DNA of 64,000 bases from JAVBMP01 sp031552195 (GCA_031552195.1 JAVBMT010000003.1:1-64000); one strand, 5' to 3'. Positions 8,482 through 17,712 are shown, numbered from the stretch's first letter. Program-made: numbers and translations. Notes: generated from the letters alone by a model not told the origin.

Positions 8482-9044
8482 TAGGCAATACCTTGGCGCG
8501 CCGTTATGCGCGGGCTGTTTTTGACTTGGGCAAAAAAGGCGGCACAGCCGAACTGGAGAAAATCGGCGCCGAGCTTAATCAGCTTTGCGCGGCGGTGGCT
8601 TCTTCGGATCAGTTGCGTCAGGTTTTGAACGCCCCGGTGTTTTCGGCCGCGGAAAAGCGCAAACTGCTCAACGGCCTGAGCGCGAGTTTCGGCTTCGGCA
8701 AAACCATGAACGCCTTTTGCGGCCTTTTGGCCGACAAGGGCCGTATGGGCCAGTTGCCGGCCATCGCCGCGATTTACAACGAACTTTTGGATGCTGAAAA
8801 GGGTATTATCCGCGGCGAGCTTATCACTGCCGTGGAACTTGATAATGACAAACGCAAGAAAGTGCGCGAGCAGCTTGAAAAGCAGGCCGGGCGCCCTCTG
8901 GATCTTTCATTCGACGTGAATAAAGACATTTTGGGCGGCGTAATGCTGAAAGTTGGAGATATGGTAATGGACGCCAGCCTGCGCGCGCAACTTTCCATCC
9001 TCAAAGACAATATCAAGAGGGGTGAGCAGGGCCATGCAGATTAA
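8478..9044 (+). CDS. atpH: ATP synthase F1 subunit delta
   Basis: This 188-residue protein is the OSCP/delta subunit that ties the F1 head to the b/b' stalk. The N-terminal six-helix domain begins with the family-typical LARRYARAVFDL, and the C-terminal region carries GGVMLKVGDMVMDASLRAQL, the conserved delta signature. Translation starts at TTG 8478, overlapping the atpF stop (TTGA), so it is probably coupled to atpF. Its last codons overlap the atpA start at 9034. Confidence 0.93.
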   Translation: MIGNTLARRYARAVFDLGKKGGTAELEKIGAELNQLCAAVASSDQLRQVLNAPVFSAAEKRKLLNGLSASFGFGKTMNAFCGLLADKGRMGQLPAIAAIYNELLDAEKGIIRGELITAVELDNDKRKKVREQLEKQAGRPLDLSFDVNKDILGGVMLKVGDMVMDASLRAQLSILKDNIKRGEQGHAD

Positions 9045-10542
9045 AGCAGATGAGATCAGCAAGATCATTGAGGAACAGATTCAGAACTACGACCAGCGCG
9101 TAGAGATGAGCGAAACCGGCACCGTGCTTTACGTCGGTGACGGCATAGCCCGCGTTTACGGCGTCAAAAACGCCATGGCCATGGAACTTCTCGAGTTTCC
9201 GGGCGGCCTGATGGGCATGGTTTTGAACCTTGAAGAAGACAACGTCGGCGTCGCTCTTCTTGGTCCGGATACCGACATCAAGGAAGGCGACCCGGTGAAG
9301 CGCACCGGTAAGATCTTCTCGGTTCCGGTGGGCGACGCGGTCATGGGCCGCGTGCTGAACCCGCTCGGGCAGCCCATTGACGGCCTCGGACCCGTCAATT
9401 CCACAGACGTGCGTCCGGTTGAACTCAAGGCCCCCGGCATTATTGCGCGTAAATCCGTGCATGAGCCGATGCCAACCGGCATAAAAGCCATTGACGCCAT
9501 GACCCCGATCGGCCGAGGCCAGCGCGAACTGATCATCGGCGACCGCCAGACCGGCAAAACAGCCGTCTGTGTTGACGCCATTCTGGCCCAGAAGCAAACC
9601 GACATTCACTGCTTCTATGTGGCCATAGGCCAGAAAAAATCCACCGTGGCCCTGGTGGCCGACACCCTGCGCAAATACGGCGCGATGGAATACACCACCA
9701 TTATTTCCGCCACCGCTTCCGACCCGGCTCCGTTGCAGTACATCGCGGCCTACGCCGGTTGCGCCATGGCCGAATACTACCGTGATAGCGGCAAACACGC
9801 CCTGATCATTTATGACGACCTGTCCAAGCAGGCCACGGCTTATCGCCAGATGTCCCTGCTGCTCCGCCGCCCGCCGGGACGTGAAGCCTTCCCGGGCGAC
9901 GTCTTTTACCTGCACTCCCGCTTGCTGGAGCGCGCGGCGAAAGTGTCGGACGAGCTTGGCGCCGGTTCTCTGACCGCTCTGCCGATCATTGAAACCCAGG
10001 CCGGTGACGTGTCCGCCTATATTCCGACCAACGTCATCTCCATTACGGACGGCCAGGTGTATCTGGAGCCGAACCTTTTCAACGCGGGCGTACGTCCGGC
10101 CGTTAACGTCGGCTTGTCTGTTTCCCGCGTGGGCGGCGCCGCCCAGATCAAGGCCATGAAGCAGGTTGCGGGCACGTTGCGCCTTGAACTTGCCCAGTAC
10201 CGCGAGCTGGCGGCCTTTGCCCAGTTCGGTTCAGACCTCGACAAAGACACCCAGGAAAAGCTGAACCGCGGCGAACGCCTGGTTGAGCTGCTCAAGCAGC
10301 CGCAATACGCGCCCATGCCGGCGGAAGAACAGGTTGTTTCCATCTACTCGGCCGTTAAAGGCTTTATGGACAGCATCCCTTCTTCAAAGGTCAGCGCGTT
10401 TGAAACCGGCCTGCTTGACCTGATCCGCTCTTCAAAGCCGGAACTTCTTGAGCTTATAAAGACCAGAAAAGCTCTTGACGCGGAAATTGAAGGCAAACTG
10501 GCTGAGGCGATAGGGGAGTTCAAAAAGGGCTTCAGGGCTTAG
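9034..10542 (+). CDS. atpA: ATP synthase F1 subunit alpha
   Basis: This 502-residue protein is the non-catalytic nucleotide-binding alpha subunit. It has the alpha-type P-loop GDRQTGKTA and the ATP synthase alpha/beta signature region (RQMSLLLRRPPGREAFPGDVF). The ATG at 9034 (MQIKADEISKI) matches the conserved alpha N-terminus; the in-frame GTG at 9022 would add only four residues. Its start lies inside the 3' end of atpH. Confidence 0.97.
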   Translation: MQIKADEISKIIEEQIQNYDQRVEMSETGTVLYVGDGIARVYGVKNAMAMELLEFPGGLMGMVLNLEEDNVGVALLGPDTDIKEGDPVKRTGKIFSVPVGDAVMGRVLNPLGQPIDGLGPVNSTDVRPVELKAPGIIARKSVHEPMPTGIKAIDAMTPIGRGQRELIIGDRQTGKTAVCVDAILAQKQTDIHCFYVAIGQKKSTVALVADTLRKYGAMEYTTIISATASDPAPLQYIAAYAGCAMAEYYRDSGKHALIIYDDLSKQATAYRQMSLLLRRPPGREAFPGDVFYLHSRLLERAAKVSDELGAGSLTALPIIETQAGDVSAYIPTNVISITDGQVYLEPNLFNAGVRPAVNVGLSVSRVGGAAQIKAMKQVAGTLRLELAQYRELAAFAQFGSDLDKDTQEKLNRGERLVELLKQPQYAPMPAEEQVVSIYSAVKGFMDSIPSSKVSAFETGLLDLIRSSKPELLELIKTRKALDAEIEGKLAEAIGEFKKGFRA

Positions 10543-10598
10543 CGCCTGAATACAGACGCTGAACGCGCGTTGTCGCGCGTTGCCGCAGGAGGTAACAG

Positions 10599-11480
10599 AT
10601 GGCTTCCCTTAAAGAAGTGCGAGTTAAAATCACCGGGGTCGGCAAGACCAAGCAGATAACCAAGGCCATGAACATGGTGGCCTCGGCCAAACTGCGCGGT
10701 GCGCAGCAGCGCATAGAACGCTTCCGCCCTTATGCGGACAAGTTCTATGAGATGCTTACAGACCTTGCCGGCAAAACTGACGCCACGGCCCACCCGCTGC
10801 TGGCCGCCCGGAACGAGATAAAAAACACCGGCATTATTTTGGCCACCTCTGATCGCGGATTGTGCGGCGGTTTCAACGCCAACCTCATTCAAGCCGCGGT
10901 TAAACTCGGGCGGGCGAAAAATGCGGAAGGCAAGAACGTCAAGTTTTATTGCGCCGGGCGCAAAGGGGCCGACACCATTCGCAAAATGGGGCTGGAACAG
11001 CCGTTCGCCTCTTCCGGCTGCATGGAATCTTTTGATTTTCAGTTGGCTTCCGAAATCGGCGAAAGGGTGATGCAGGATTTTCTATCCGGAGCCCTTGATG
11101 AAGTTATAGTGATTTACGGAAAGTTTATAAGTCTGGCCAAACAGATTCCGACGCCCTTGCCGCTGCTGCCCATGGCGGCCCCGGCCGGGCAGGAGGCAGT
11201 CGTTCAGACCGGATTTGTAAAAGAGTACATCTATGAACCGACAGTGGAAAAGCTTCTGGCCGAACTGCTGCCGCGTTATATAAAAGTGCAGATATACCGT
11301 GGCCTCTTAGATACCTCCGCCAGCGAACATGCCGCGCGCATGACCGCTATGGATAACGCCACGCGCAACTGCGACGACTTGGTGAAGGCGCTGACGCTTC
11401 TCTTCAACAAGACCCGTCAGGCGGCAATTACCCGAGACCTTATGGATATCGTTGGCGGCGCTGAGGCGCTGAGAGGATAA
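10599..11480 (+). CDS. atpG: ATP synthase F1 subunit gamma
   Basis: This 293-residue protein is the central rotor shaft of F1. The conserved N-terminal helix (ITGVGKTKQITKAMNMVASA) and the C-terminal helix ending in ITRDLMDIVGGAEAL are both present, as is the SDRGLCGGFN motif. An AGGAGG sequence 6 nt upstream of ATG 10599 fixes the start. The gene lies between atpA and atpD as expected. Confidence 0.97.
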   Translation: MASLKEVRVKITGVGKTKQITKAMNMVASAKLRGAQQRIERFRPYADKFYEMLTDLAGKTDATAHPLLAARNEIKNTGIILATSDRGLCGGFNANLIQAAVKLGRAKNAEGKNVKFYCAGRKGADTIRKMGLEQPFASSGCMESFDFQLASEIGERVMQDFLSGALDEVIVIYGKFISLAKQIPTPLPLLPMAAPAGQEAVVQTGFVKEYIYEPTVEKLLAELLPRYIKVQIYRGLLDTSASEHAARMTAMDNATRNCDDLVKALTLLFNKTRQAAITRDLMDIVGGAEALRG

Positions 11481-11498
11481 CAAGGGAGCGTGAAATAC

Positions 11499-12914
11499 AT
11501 GAGTGCAAGCATTGGTAAAATCTCTCAGGTAATCGGCGCGGTGGTGGACGTTGAGTTCAGCACCGGGAATTTGCCGAATATTCTGACAGCCCTGGAGATC
11601 AAGAACCCCAACAACCCGAACGCGCCGGAACTGATCTGCGAAGTCGCCCAGCACCTGGGCAACAACGTGGTGCGAACCATCGCGATGGACGCCACCGAAG
11701 GCCTGGTCCGCGGCATGACGGTTGTTGACACCGGCAAGCCGATTATGGCTCCGGTTGGTTCGGCCCCTCTCGGGCGTATCATGAACGTTGTCGGCAAACC
11801 CGTTGATGAAATGGGGCCGATCGAAACCGACAAATACCTTCCCATTCACCGTTCCGCTCCTGAATTTACGGAGCAGAACACCAAGGTTGAGCTGCTGGAA
11901 ACCGGCATCAAGGTCGTCGACCTTCTTGTGCCGTTCCCCAAAGGCGGCAAAATGGGCCTGTTCGGCGGAGCCGGCGTGGGCAAGACCGTTATTCTCATGG
12001 AAATGATCAACAACATCGCCAAGCAGCACGGCGGACTTTCGGTCTTTGCCGGCGTTGGCGAGCGTACCCGTGAAGGTAACGACTTGTATAACGAATTCAA
12101 GGAAGCCGGCATTCTGGAGAAAGCCGCCCTTGTGTACGGGCAGATGAACGAACCCCCGGGAGCCCGCGCCCGCGTGGCCCTGACCGGACTGACCGTTGCG
12201 GAATATTTCCGTGACGTTGAAAACCAGGACGTGTTGCTCTTCATCGACAACATCTTCCGTTTCACCCAGGCTGGTTCGGAAGTGTCCGCCCTTCTCGGCC
12301 GCATGCCTTCCGCTGTGGGCTATCAGCCCACCTTGGGAACCGACCTTGGCTCCCTGCAAGAACGCATCACTTCCACGACCAAAGGGTCGATCACCTCGGT
12401 GCAAGCGGTTTACGTGCCCGCTGACGACTTGACTGACCCGGCTCCGGCCACCACCTTCTCGCACCTTGACGGCACCCTGGTTTTGTCACGCCAGATAGCC
12501 GAGCTGGGCATTTACCCGGCGGTGGACCCGTTGGACTCCACTTCGCGTATTCTTGACCCGCAAATCGTGGGCGAAGAACACTACGCCGTGGCCCGCGAAG
12601 TGCAGGAAGTGCTTCAGAAATATAAAGACTTGCAGGACATTATCGCCATTCTGGGCATGGATGAACTGTCTGATGACGACAAAGTGGTTGTGGCCCGCGC
12701 GCGCCGTATCCAGCGCTTCCTTTCGCAGCCGTTCCACGTTGCGGAAACCTTTACCGGCACGCCCGGCCAATATGTCAAGCTGGAAGACACCGTCAAGGCC
12801 TTCCGCGGCATCCTGGACGGCAAATATGACCATCTTTCCGAATCCGACTTCTTCATGGTCGGCGGAATTGAAATGGCGGTTGCAAAGTACAACCAGCGCA
12901 TGGGCAAGAACTAA
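11499..12914 (+). CDS. atpD: ATP synthase F1 subunit beta
   Basis: This 471-residue protein is the catalytic beta subunit. It shows the P-loop GGAGVGKT, the catalytic-site sequence GERTREGNDLY, the Walker B LLFIDNIFRF, and the DELSDDD region (DELSEED in many homologues) that contacts gamma. The ATG at 11499 sits 10 nt after AGGGAG and gives the conserved start MSASIGKI; the in-frame GTG at 11490 is too close to that ribosome binding site. Confidence 0.97.
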   Translation: MSASIGKISQVIGAVVDVEFSTGNLPNILTALEIKNPNNPNAPELICEVAQHLGNNVVRTIAMDATEGLVRGMTVVDTGKPIMAPVGSAPLGRIMNVVGKPVDEMGPIETDKYLPIHRSAPEFTEQNTKVELLETGIKVVDLLVPFPKGGKMGLFGGAGVGKTVILMEMINNIAKQHGGLSVFAGVGERTREGNDLYNEFKEAGILEKAALVYGQMNEPPGARARVALTGLTVAEYFRDVENQDVLLFIDNIFRFTQAGSEVSALLGRMPSAVGYQPTLGTDLGSLQERITSTTKGSITSVQAVYVPADDLTDPAPATTFSHLDGTLVLSRQIAELGIYPAVDPLDSTSRILDPQIVGEEHYAVAREVQEVLQKYKDLQDIIAILGMDELSDDDKVVVARARRIQRFLSQPFHVAETFTGTPGQYVKLEDTVKAFRGILDGKYDHLSESDFFMVGGIEMAVAKYNQRMGKN

Positions 12915-12926
12915 GGAGCAGGGCAT

Positions 12927-13331
12927 ATGGAAAAGTCGCTCCAGCTTGATATAGTCACGCCGGACAGGGTAGTTCTCAGCCAGAAGGTTGACTACGTCAG
13001 CGCCCCTGGCGCTGAGGGCGAGTTCGGCGTTTTGCCGGGGCACATTCCGTTCCTGGCCGCTCTGGGCATTGGTTGCCTTAACTGCAAGTTTGACAAGAAA
13101 ACCCAGTGCGTGTTCGTGTCGGGCGGATTTGCCGAAATTTCCGACGACAAGGTCACAATACTGGTCGAATCTTCAGAACTGGCTCAGGATATTGACATGG
13201 CCAGGGCTGAAGCCTCGAAGCGTCGCGCGGAAGAACGCATTTCCAGCCACTCCGCCGATGTGAATATCGTGCGTGCGCAAGCCTCCTTGCAAAGGGCGAT
13301 TATGCGCCTGCATGCGGCTTCACGCCGTTAA
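12927..13331 (+). CDS. atpC: ATP synthase F1 subunit epsilon
   Basis: This 134-residue protein is the epsilon subunit: an N-terminal beta sandwich (LQLDIVTPDRVV, GEFGVLPGHIPFLAAL) and a C-terminal helical hairpin that can inhibit rotation. It starts at ATG 12927, 8 nt after AAGGAG, and is the last gene of the ATP synthase operon. A strong hairpin lies 45 nt after its stop. Confidence 0.95.
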   Translation: MEKSLQLDIVTPDRVVLSQKVDYVSAPGAEGEFGVLPGHIPFLAALGIGCLNCKFDKKTQCVFVSGGFAEISDDKVTILVESSELAQDIDMARAEASKRRAEERISSHSADVNIVRAQASLQRAIMRLHAASRR

Positions 13332-13376
13332 GGTAAAATGTAGAGACGTCCTTCGGATCTTGCGAAGGTAGAGGTT

Positions 13377-13419
13377 AAAGGCATAAAGGCGCGGGTGAAG
13401 CTCGTGCCTTTATGCCTTT
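13377..13419 (+). terminator. Hairpin terminating the atp operon
   Basis: A perfect 14-bp stem (AAAGGCATAAAGGC / GCCTTTATGCCTTT) with a 15-nt loop follows atpC. It lacks a long U-tract (CCGGTTATG follows), so it could act as a Rho-assisted terminator or as a 3'-end-stabilizing structure. Confidence 0.6.
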
Positions 13420-13589
13420 CCGGTTATGCGGCTCCGGCGGACGTTGCCCTTAGCAAACCAGAGGGGGTCGCTGTTTTTTACAGCCCGGTTAATCGCAAAA
13501 GGCTGTGGTTCCATAGCATATGTTTTGCCCTAGGCTCCCTTCATGAGGGGCGCCGCGTGTAAACCGGAGTGCCGCTGGCCTGGCGGATT

Positions 13590-13725
13590 GTCTTTGATTT
13601 TTTATGCTTTTGCGCGCTATGGCTGTTAGTTGCGAAAAGCATGCGGCACTCCAGGATTTTTTATATACGCAAAAGGGAAACCCTTTTGCTGAAGGCACGC
13701 CGCGCTGTCCGCTTGCGGACGCCGC
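13590..13725 (+). repeat. Dispersed intergenic repeat, copy A
   Basis: This roughly 135-bp unit recurs in reverse orientation at about 17580-17707 (copy B) and in forward orientation at about 53938-54075 (copy C). Shared blocks include GTTGCGAAAAGCATGCGGCA, the hairpin GCAAAAGGG-aaa-CCCTTTTGC and GGCACGCCGCGCTG. Partial matches lie at 17840-17880 and 345-385. There is no coding content. Confidence 0.75.
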
Positions 13726-13737
13726 ATGCGCGTCGCC

Positions 13738-13764
13738 AGAGCATTTTCACTTTGAAAATGCTCT
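13738..13764. repeat. Perfect 27-bp palindrome with CACTTTGAAA core
   Basis: Two perfect 12-bp arms, AGAGCATTTTCA and TGAAAATGCTCT, flank CTT. It is one of six related dyads in this window that share an (A)ACTTTGAAAA-like core and G+C-rich GAGC or GGGC ends. It lies immediately downstream of repeat copy A and 19 nt before the proposed glycosyltransferase start. Confidence 0.75.
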
Positions 13765-13782
13765 AAACCCCAGGCGGGAAAA

Positions 13783-15450
13783 GTGCGGAACGAACGTCAG
13801 GAAAACAGGTTGGGCGCGCTGCCCATGAGCATTGACGAGCAAAACGGAAATTTGTGGATTTGGGCCGCGCTTGTAATAGCCGCTGGCACCATGATCCGTT
13901 TCTGGATAATTTACAGCGGCCAGCTTGACCTGGTGCAGGATGAGGCCCAATATTGGGACTGGTCCCGCCGCCCGCAACTTTCCTATTATTCCAAAGGCCC
14001 GCTGATAAGCTGGATTATCGCCTTTTCAACTTCGCTTTTGGGGCAAAACGCTTTTGCCGTGCGCGCCGGTTCTCTTGTCTTCTCCGTTCTTACCCAGATT
14101 TTTCTCTATGCCGGGGTTAGCCGCTATTGGGGCAAACCCCGCGTGGCATTGTGGCTTCTGTTTATCGCCAATACCACTCCGTTTTTTATTGTAAGCGGAA
14201 TTCTGATGACAACGGACAGCCCGTTGCTTTGCTGCTGGTCTCTGGCCCTATGTTGCCTTTTAGCCCTGCATGGGACTGAGGGGCGGGAACCGGCCTGGGC
14301 CTGGGCCGGTTTGGTTCTGGCCCTGTGCTTTGGGATACTGGCCAAATACGCCATGCTTTTTTTGCCTGTTTTGGCCCTGGCGCACGCCTTGCTGCTGAAG
14401 CGCCTGAAAATCCGCCGTCCCGGCTACCTTTCAAAACTGCTGGCGGCTATTGCGCTTGGAACTGCAACCGGTTTGTTGCCCATATTGATCTGGAACGCCG
14501 GCAACGACTGGGTAAGTTTCCGCCATGTATCCCGCCTTTCAGGCTTGGGCGGAAGCTCCGGCGCTGTTGACCTGAGCTTTTTCGGAAATTTGCGCCTTGA
14601 CCGCTGGCTGGAATTCGTTGGAAGCCAGATCGGTTTGCTTTTGCCCTGGTGGTTCGCCTTTATGCTGCTGGGCGCCTGGCAAGCCTGCAAAAGGCTGCGT
14701 TCCGCCTTTACAAACGCGGAGTTCGCCGGCGTAAAGACTGAGGCCGCGTGCGAATCGTTGCTTCTGCTGCTTTTCTTGCCTGTTTTCGCCTACTTTCTTT
14801 TTTGGGCTTTATTCAACCGGGTTTACCCGAACTGGGCGGGCATGTGTTATGTAAGCGGCCTGATATTCGCGGCGTTGGCCTTTAGTGGCCTGCGCGACAA
14901 GGCCCGCGCCGCTCCGGATGCCACCCCGGCCGCTAAATATGTTCCGCTTTGGATAGGCCTGAGCCTTTTCGTCTGCCTGGCGATACAGGGGCAGGATTTG
15001 TGGACAAAAGCCCTGCCCCTGCCGGATAACTTGAATCCCGCCCAACGGCTTAAAGGCTGGGAGAATCTGGGAAGCCACCTCGACGGCCTGCGCGGCTCAA
15101 TGCCGAACCCGGATAAGGTCTTTTTCTTTTCCGACGCCTACGATGTCACAGCCGAGCTGGCTTTTTACGTTCCCGGCAAACCGGTAACCTATTGCGCCGA
15201 TTTCGGACGGCGAAGCAGCCAATATGACTTGTGGCCGGGCCCGCAAGATAAAAAAGGCTGGGACGCCTTTTACGTAAGCCGCAAACCGCTGGAAAGCCAG
15301 CCGGCTCAACTTAAAGAAATGTTTGAAGAGGTCGGACCGGTAATTAACTACGTCAGCAGCCATCGCGGCATGCGGGGGCGCAGCTTCGGCATTGTAAGAG
15401 TGCGCAACTTTAACGGGACCTGGCCGGAATCCGCACAAAAAAGTTATTAA
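13783..15450 (+). CDS. ArnT/GT39-83-type polytopic glycosyltransferase
   Basis: This 555-residue membrane protein has about ten predicted membrane segments and a soluble C-terminal part. The first periplasmic loop carries the GT-C signature LVQDEAQYWDWS followed by YYSKGPLISWI, as in ArnT and other polyprenyl-phosphate-sugar transferases that modify lipid A or other envelope glycans. The precise donor and acceptor cannot be read from the sequence. GTG at 13783 is preferred because AGGCGG lies 5 nt upstream; ATG at 13825 is an alternative 14 residues shorter. It stands alone, between the atp operon and a histidine kinase gene. Confidence 0.85.
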   Translation: MRNERQENRLGALPMSIDEQNGNLWIWAALVIAAGTMIRFWIIYSGQLDLVQDEAQYWDWSRRPQLSYYSKGPLISWIIAFSTSLLGQNAFAVRAGSLVFSVLTQIFLYAGVSRYWGKPRVALWLLFIANTTPFFIVSGILMTTDSPLLCCWSLALCCLLALHGTEGREPAWAWAGLVLALCFGILAKYAMLFLPVLALAHALLLKRLKIRRPGYLSKLLAAIALGTATGLLPILIWNAGNDWVSFRHVSRLSGLGGSSGAVDLSFFGNLRLDRWLEFVGSQIGLLLPWWFAFMLLGAWQACKRLRSAFTNAEFAGVKTEAACESLLLLLFLPVFAYFLFWALFNRVYPNWAGMCYVSGLIFAALAFSGLRDKARAAPDATPAAKYVPLWIGLSLFVCLAIQGQDLWTKALPLPDNLNPAQRLKGWENLGSHLDGLRGSMPNPDKVFFFSDAYDVTAELAFYVPGKPVTYCADFGRRSSQYDLWPGPQDKKGWDAFYVSRKPLESQPAQLKEMFEEVGPVINYVSSHRGMRGRSFGIVRVRNFNGTWPESAQKSY

Positions 15451-15657
15451 TACCAATATTTGAATTACGTTATTTATTTTTATATTTAACTGTATGATTT
15501 TTGCAATTTTGATCGACTATTTTTCATAACCGGTATATATTACAATAACTGGGCTAAAACTGTTGCGGACGGCATCATGCGTAAATACCGTTCGAGTATA
15601 GGTTTTGCTATTTATCATGTAGCAGCGGAATTTTATCTTTAAGCGAGAACCTGAATC
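15451..15657 (+). other. A+T-rich intergenic region before the histidine kinase
   Basis: These 207 bp are markedly richer in A+T than the flanking genes (for example TTATTTATTTTTATATTTAA near 15471). A weak promoter-like arrangement (TTGATC about 19 bp before TATATA, near 15513-15542) can be seen but is not convincing. No terminator hairpin stands out after the glycosyltransferase. Confidence 0.4.
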
Positions 15658-17061
15658 ATGCCTGACTCGGAAGATAATCAGAGACGGATTATTTTAAAAA
15701 ACGCCCAAACCGATAACTCTACTGACGCGCCCTGCGCCGAGGGAATCAACGCCGTTGACGGCCGCGTTCTTTCCAAGCGCTCTGATTACGAACGTTATGC
15801 CTTTACGGACCATGAAGCTAACGCCCTGAATATTTTTTTCGATCTCGCGCAGGAATATTACCCGGAAAATTCCCTGTTCAATTATGTGCCAGTGGTGATT
15901 TTGCAGCGCCTTTTCGCCTTGGAATCCGAATTTTATGTGTGCGATCAGGATAAGTCCTTCCGCCTGGTAACGCCGGAAAATGCCATGTTATGTCAGGCCA
16001 GGGAAAAATCCATGACCTGGGCCCAAATTGAAGAAGGCCCTTTTGAAAGCGAGCGTTGCCTGTATATTCCGGTGCGCGGGCGTGATCTGGGCAACGCTGA
16101 TAAGCCGGCGTCGGATAAAAACCTGCTTGGCCTGCTCATCATATACGCCAGGGAAAAAATCTCCGGGCACGAACGGCTTTTTCTGGAAAAATTCGCTAAC
16201 CGCATCGGCATCAGTATGCACAACCGCCTACTGGCGCATAAAAATAATGACCATCTGGAATTTGTCCGTAACTTGGTGCAGGATATCGGGCATAACGTGC
16301 TCGGGCCCAACATGTTCTTCAAGCTTTTAATCCACCAGATGGATAACTGCATTTCCCGTCTGGGCGAGCTGTTGCGGGAAGCGCCGGCAACCGGAGAGGC
16401 GGACGCCGCGAACAAACTTTCGCCGGAGCTGCTGCGCGGGGTTTACCAGGATCTTCTGAACACCAACCATGAAATCAACCTGCATTTCAGCCACAGCAGC
16501 CTTTTTCTGGAGAGCCTCCTGCGGGAAAGCCATTTCACCAAAGGCGAATACGTTTTGCGCTGTCAGCGCGTAAACTTGCTTGAAAGGATAGTGCAGCCCC
16601 AGTATGAGCATTATTATAATAAACTGGCTGAAAAAGGCATCGAAGCAAGCCTCGTTATTGAGCCCGCCCAAGGGCTCAGCTGGCTGGTTGACGCCGATGT
16701 CGGCCTGATGAGCCAGGTTTTGGCCAATATTTTTTCCAATGCCTTCAAATATGCGGCGAAAACCGAAAGCGGCCCGGCGGGTATGGAGTGCCGGGTTATG
16801 CACCTGCCTGGTTTTCTCGGCAAAGAGCGAGGCGGCGTGAAAGTTGCGGTTTACACTACAGGGCCGGCGATAGCCAAAAATGAAAGCGGGCGGCTGTTTG
16901 AAAAATATTTCCGCGCTTCAAACACCCAAGGCATAAGCGGAACCGGCAAAGGGCTGCACTTTGTGCAGACGATTGTGGAAAACCACAAGGGGGCTTACGG
17001 TTATGACCGCCTTGAAGGGTGCAACGTGTTTTATTTTGTCCTGCCGGTTGCCGGAGATTAA
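15658..17061 (+). CDS. Soluble orphan sensor histidine kinase
   Basis: This 467-residue protein has no membrane segment. Residues about 55-190 look like a GAF-type sensory domain (for example LLGLLIIYAREKISGHERLFLEKFANRIGI). A phosphoacceptor-helix region follows with His212 in QDIGHNVLGP, then an ATPase domain with N-box IFSNAFKYA and G-box GTGKGLHFV. This supports a cytoplasmic two-component kinase, although the H-box is atypical. No response regulator gene adjoins it, so its partner must be elsewhere. The start is ATG 15658 after a weak purine-rich stretch (AAGCGAGAA). Confidence 0.82.
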   Translation: MPDSEDNQRRIILKNAQTDNSTDAPCAEGINAVDGRVLSKRSDYERYAFTDHEANALNIFFDLAQEYYPENSLFNYVPVVILQRLFALESEFYVCDQDKSFRLVTPENAMLCQAREKSMTWAQIEEGPFESERCLYIPVRGRDLGNADKPASDKNLLGLLIIYAREKISGHERLFLEKFANRIGISMHNRLLAHKNNDHLEFVRNLVQDIGHNVLGPNMFFKLLIHQMDNCISRLGELLREAPATGEADAANKLSPELLRGVYQDLLNTNHEINLHFSHSSLFLESLLRESHFTKGEYVLRCQRVNLLERIVQPQYEHYYNKLAEKGIEASLVIEPAQGLSWLVDADVGLMSQVLANIFSNAFKYAAKTESGPAGMECRVMHLPGFLGKERGGVKVAVYTTGPAIAKNESGRLFEKYFRASNTQGISGTGKGLHFVQTIVENHKGAYGYDRLEGCNVFYFVLPVAGD

Positions 17062-17209
17062 GGCGGTTTGCCGGAAACGCCAAAGCGCGGGAACGCGGCG
17101 GGTTGCGCGGATGCGCCGGACTCAGGCCGGCTAAAAAATCTTTCCTTTTTGATGTCAGGAACATGGAAGTCCGGCGGTTAACTCAGGGTAAATTACGGGT
17201 ACGGAATAG

Positions 17210-17551
17210 ATGCGCGGATATTTTATAGACGAATTGAGCGAAGATGAAGTAACGCGTTTGGGTGAACGGCTGAAGGCTGAAGGGCTGGAATCTTCCCTTG
17301 AAGGCCTTTTTTGGATGCCAGTGCCTGAAACGTTGCTTACCCCCTTGCAAATGGAGCACCTTGAAGGCTGCGGGCCGTATTCTTTGGCTCTGGAATTAAC
17401 TGGAGACAGCGCGCGGCTTGAGTTCCTGGTCCGGGCCAAAGGGCGCATGCGTTGCGAATGCATGACATTCGCGGGCGATGGATTGCAGCGTTATGCCGTT
17501 GACTGGCTGGAAAGATTCCTTGACGCGGCGGCTCGCGGTTTGCTGCAATAA
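17210..17551 (+). CDS. Conserved-looking small protein of unknown function
   Basis: This 113-residue acidic protein begins MRGYFIDELSEDEV and has mixed alpha/beta composition with no signal peptide or membrane segment. Its codon use resembles its neighbours, and it follows the histidine kinase by 148 nt on the same strand. I recognise no catalytic motif and assign no function. The ribosome binding site is weak (GGAATAG before ATG 17210). Confidence 0.6.
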   Translation: MRGYFIDELSEDEVTRLGERLKAEGLESSLEGLFWMPVPETLLTPLQMEHLEGCGPYSLALELTGDSARLEFLVRAKGRMRCECMTFAGDGLQRYAVDWLERFLDAAARGLLQ

Positions 17552-17579
17552 ATCCGCCAATCTTTCATGTAACCGGCTT

Positions 17580-17707
17580 TAACGTCCGCAGCGCGGCGTG
17601 CCTCCAGCAAAAGGGCTTCCCTTTTGCTCTGAAAAGAAACCTTGAGTGCTGTATGCTTTTCGCAACAGACAGGCAGAGCGCGCAAAAGGCATGGATAACA
17701 ACTCAAA
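17580..17707 (-). repeat. Dispersed intergenic repeat, copy B (reverse)
   Basis: The reverse complement of this segment aligns with copy A: shared blocks are TTTTGCGCGCT, GTTGCGAAAAGCAT, GCAAAAGGGAAGCCCTTTTGC-type hairpin and GGCACGCCGCGCTG. Copies A and B are inverted with respect to each other and bracket the glycosyltransferase, kinase and small unknown gene. Confidence 0.75.
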
Positions 17708-17712
17708 GTTAT

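Larger units (their letters stand above)
13332..13782 (+). other. Intergenic region with hairpin, dispersed repeat and palindrome
   Basis: This 451-bp stretch carries no supported gene. It contains the atpC-distal hairpin (13377-13419), repeat copy A (about 13590-13725) and the palindrome at 13738-13764. The ORFs that cross it are low-complexity readings of the repeat. Confidence 0.7.

Noticed and set aside
741..13331. Treating the mre/rod/atp block as a novel system
   Set aside because: Each gene is a canonical elongasome or ATP synthase component in an order known from related bacteria.
13569..13828. Small ORFs across repeat copy A
   Set aside because: They are readings of the repeat and palindrome; equivalent frames are not kept in copies B and C.
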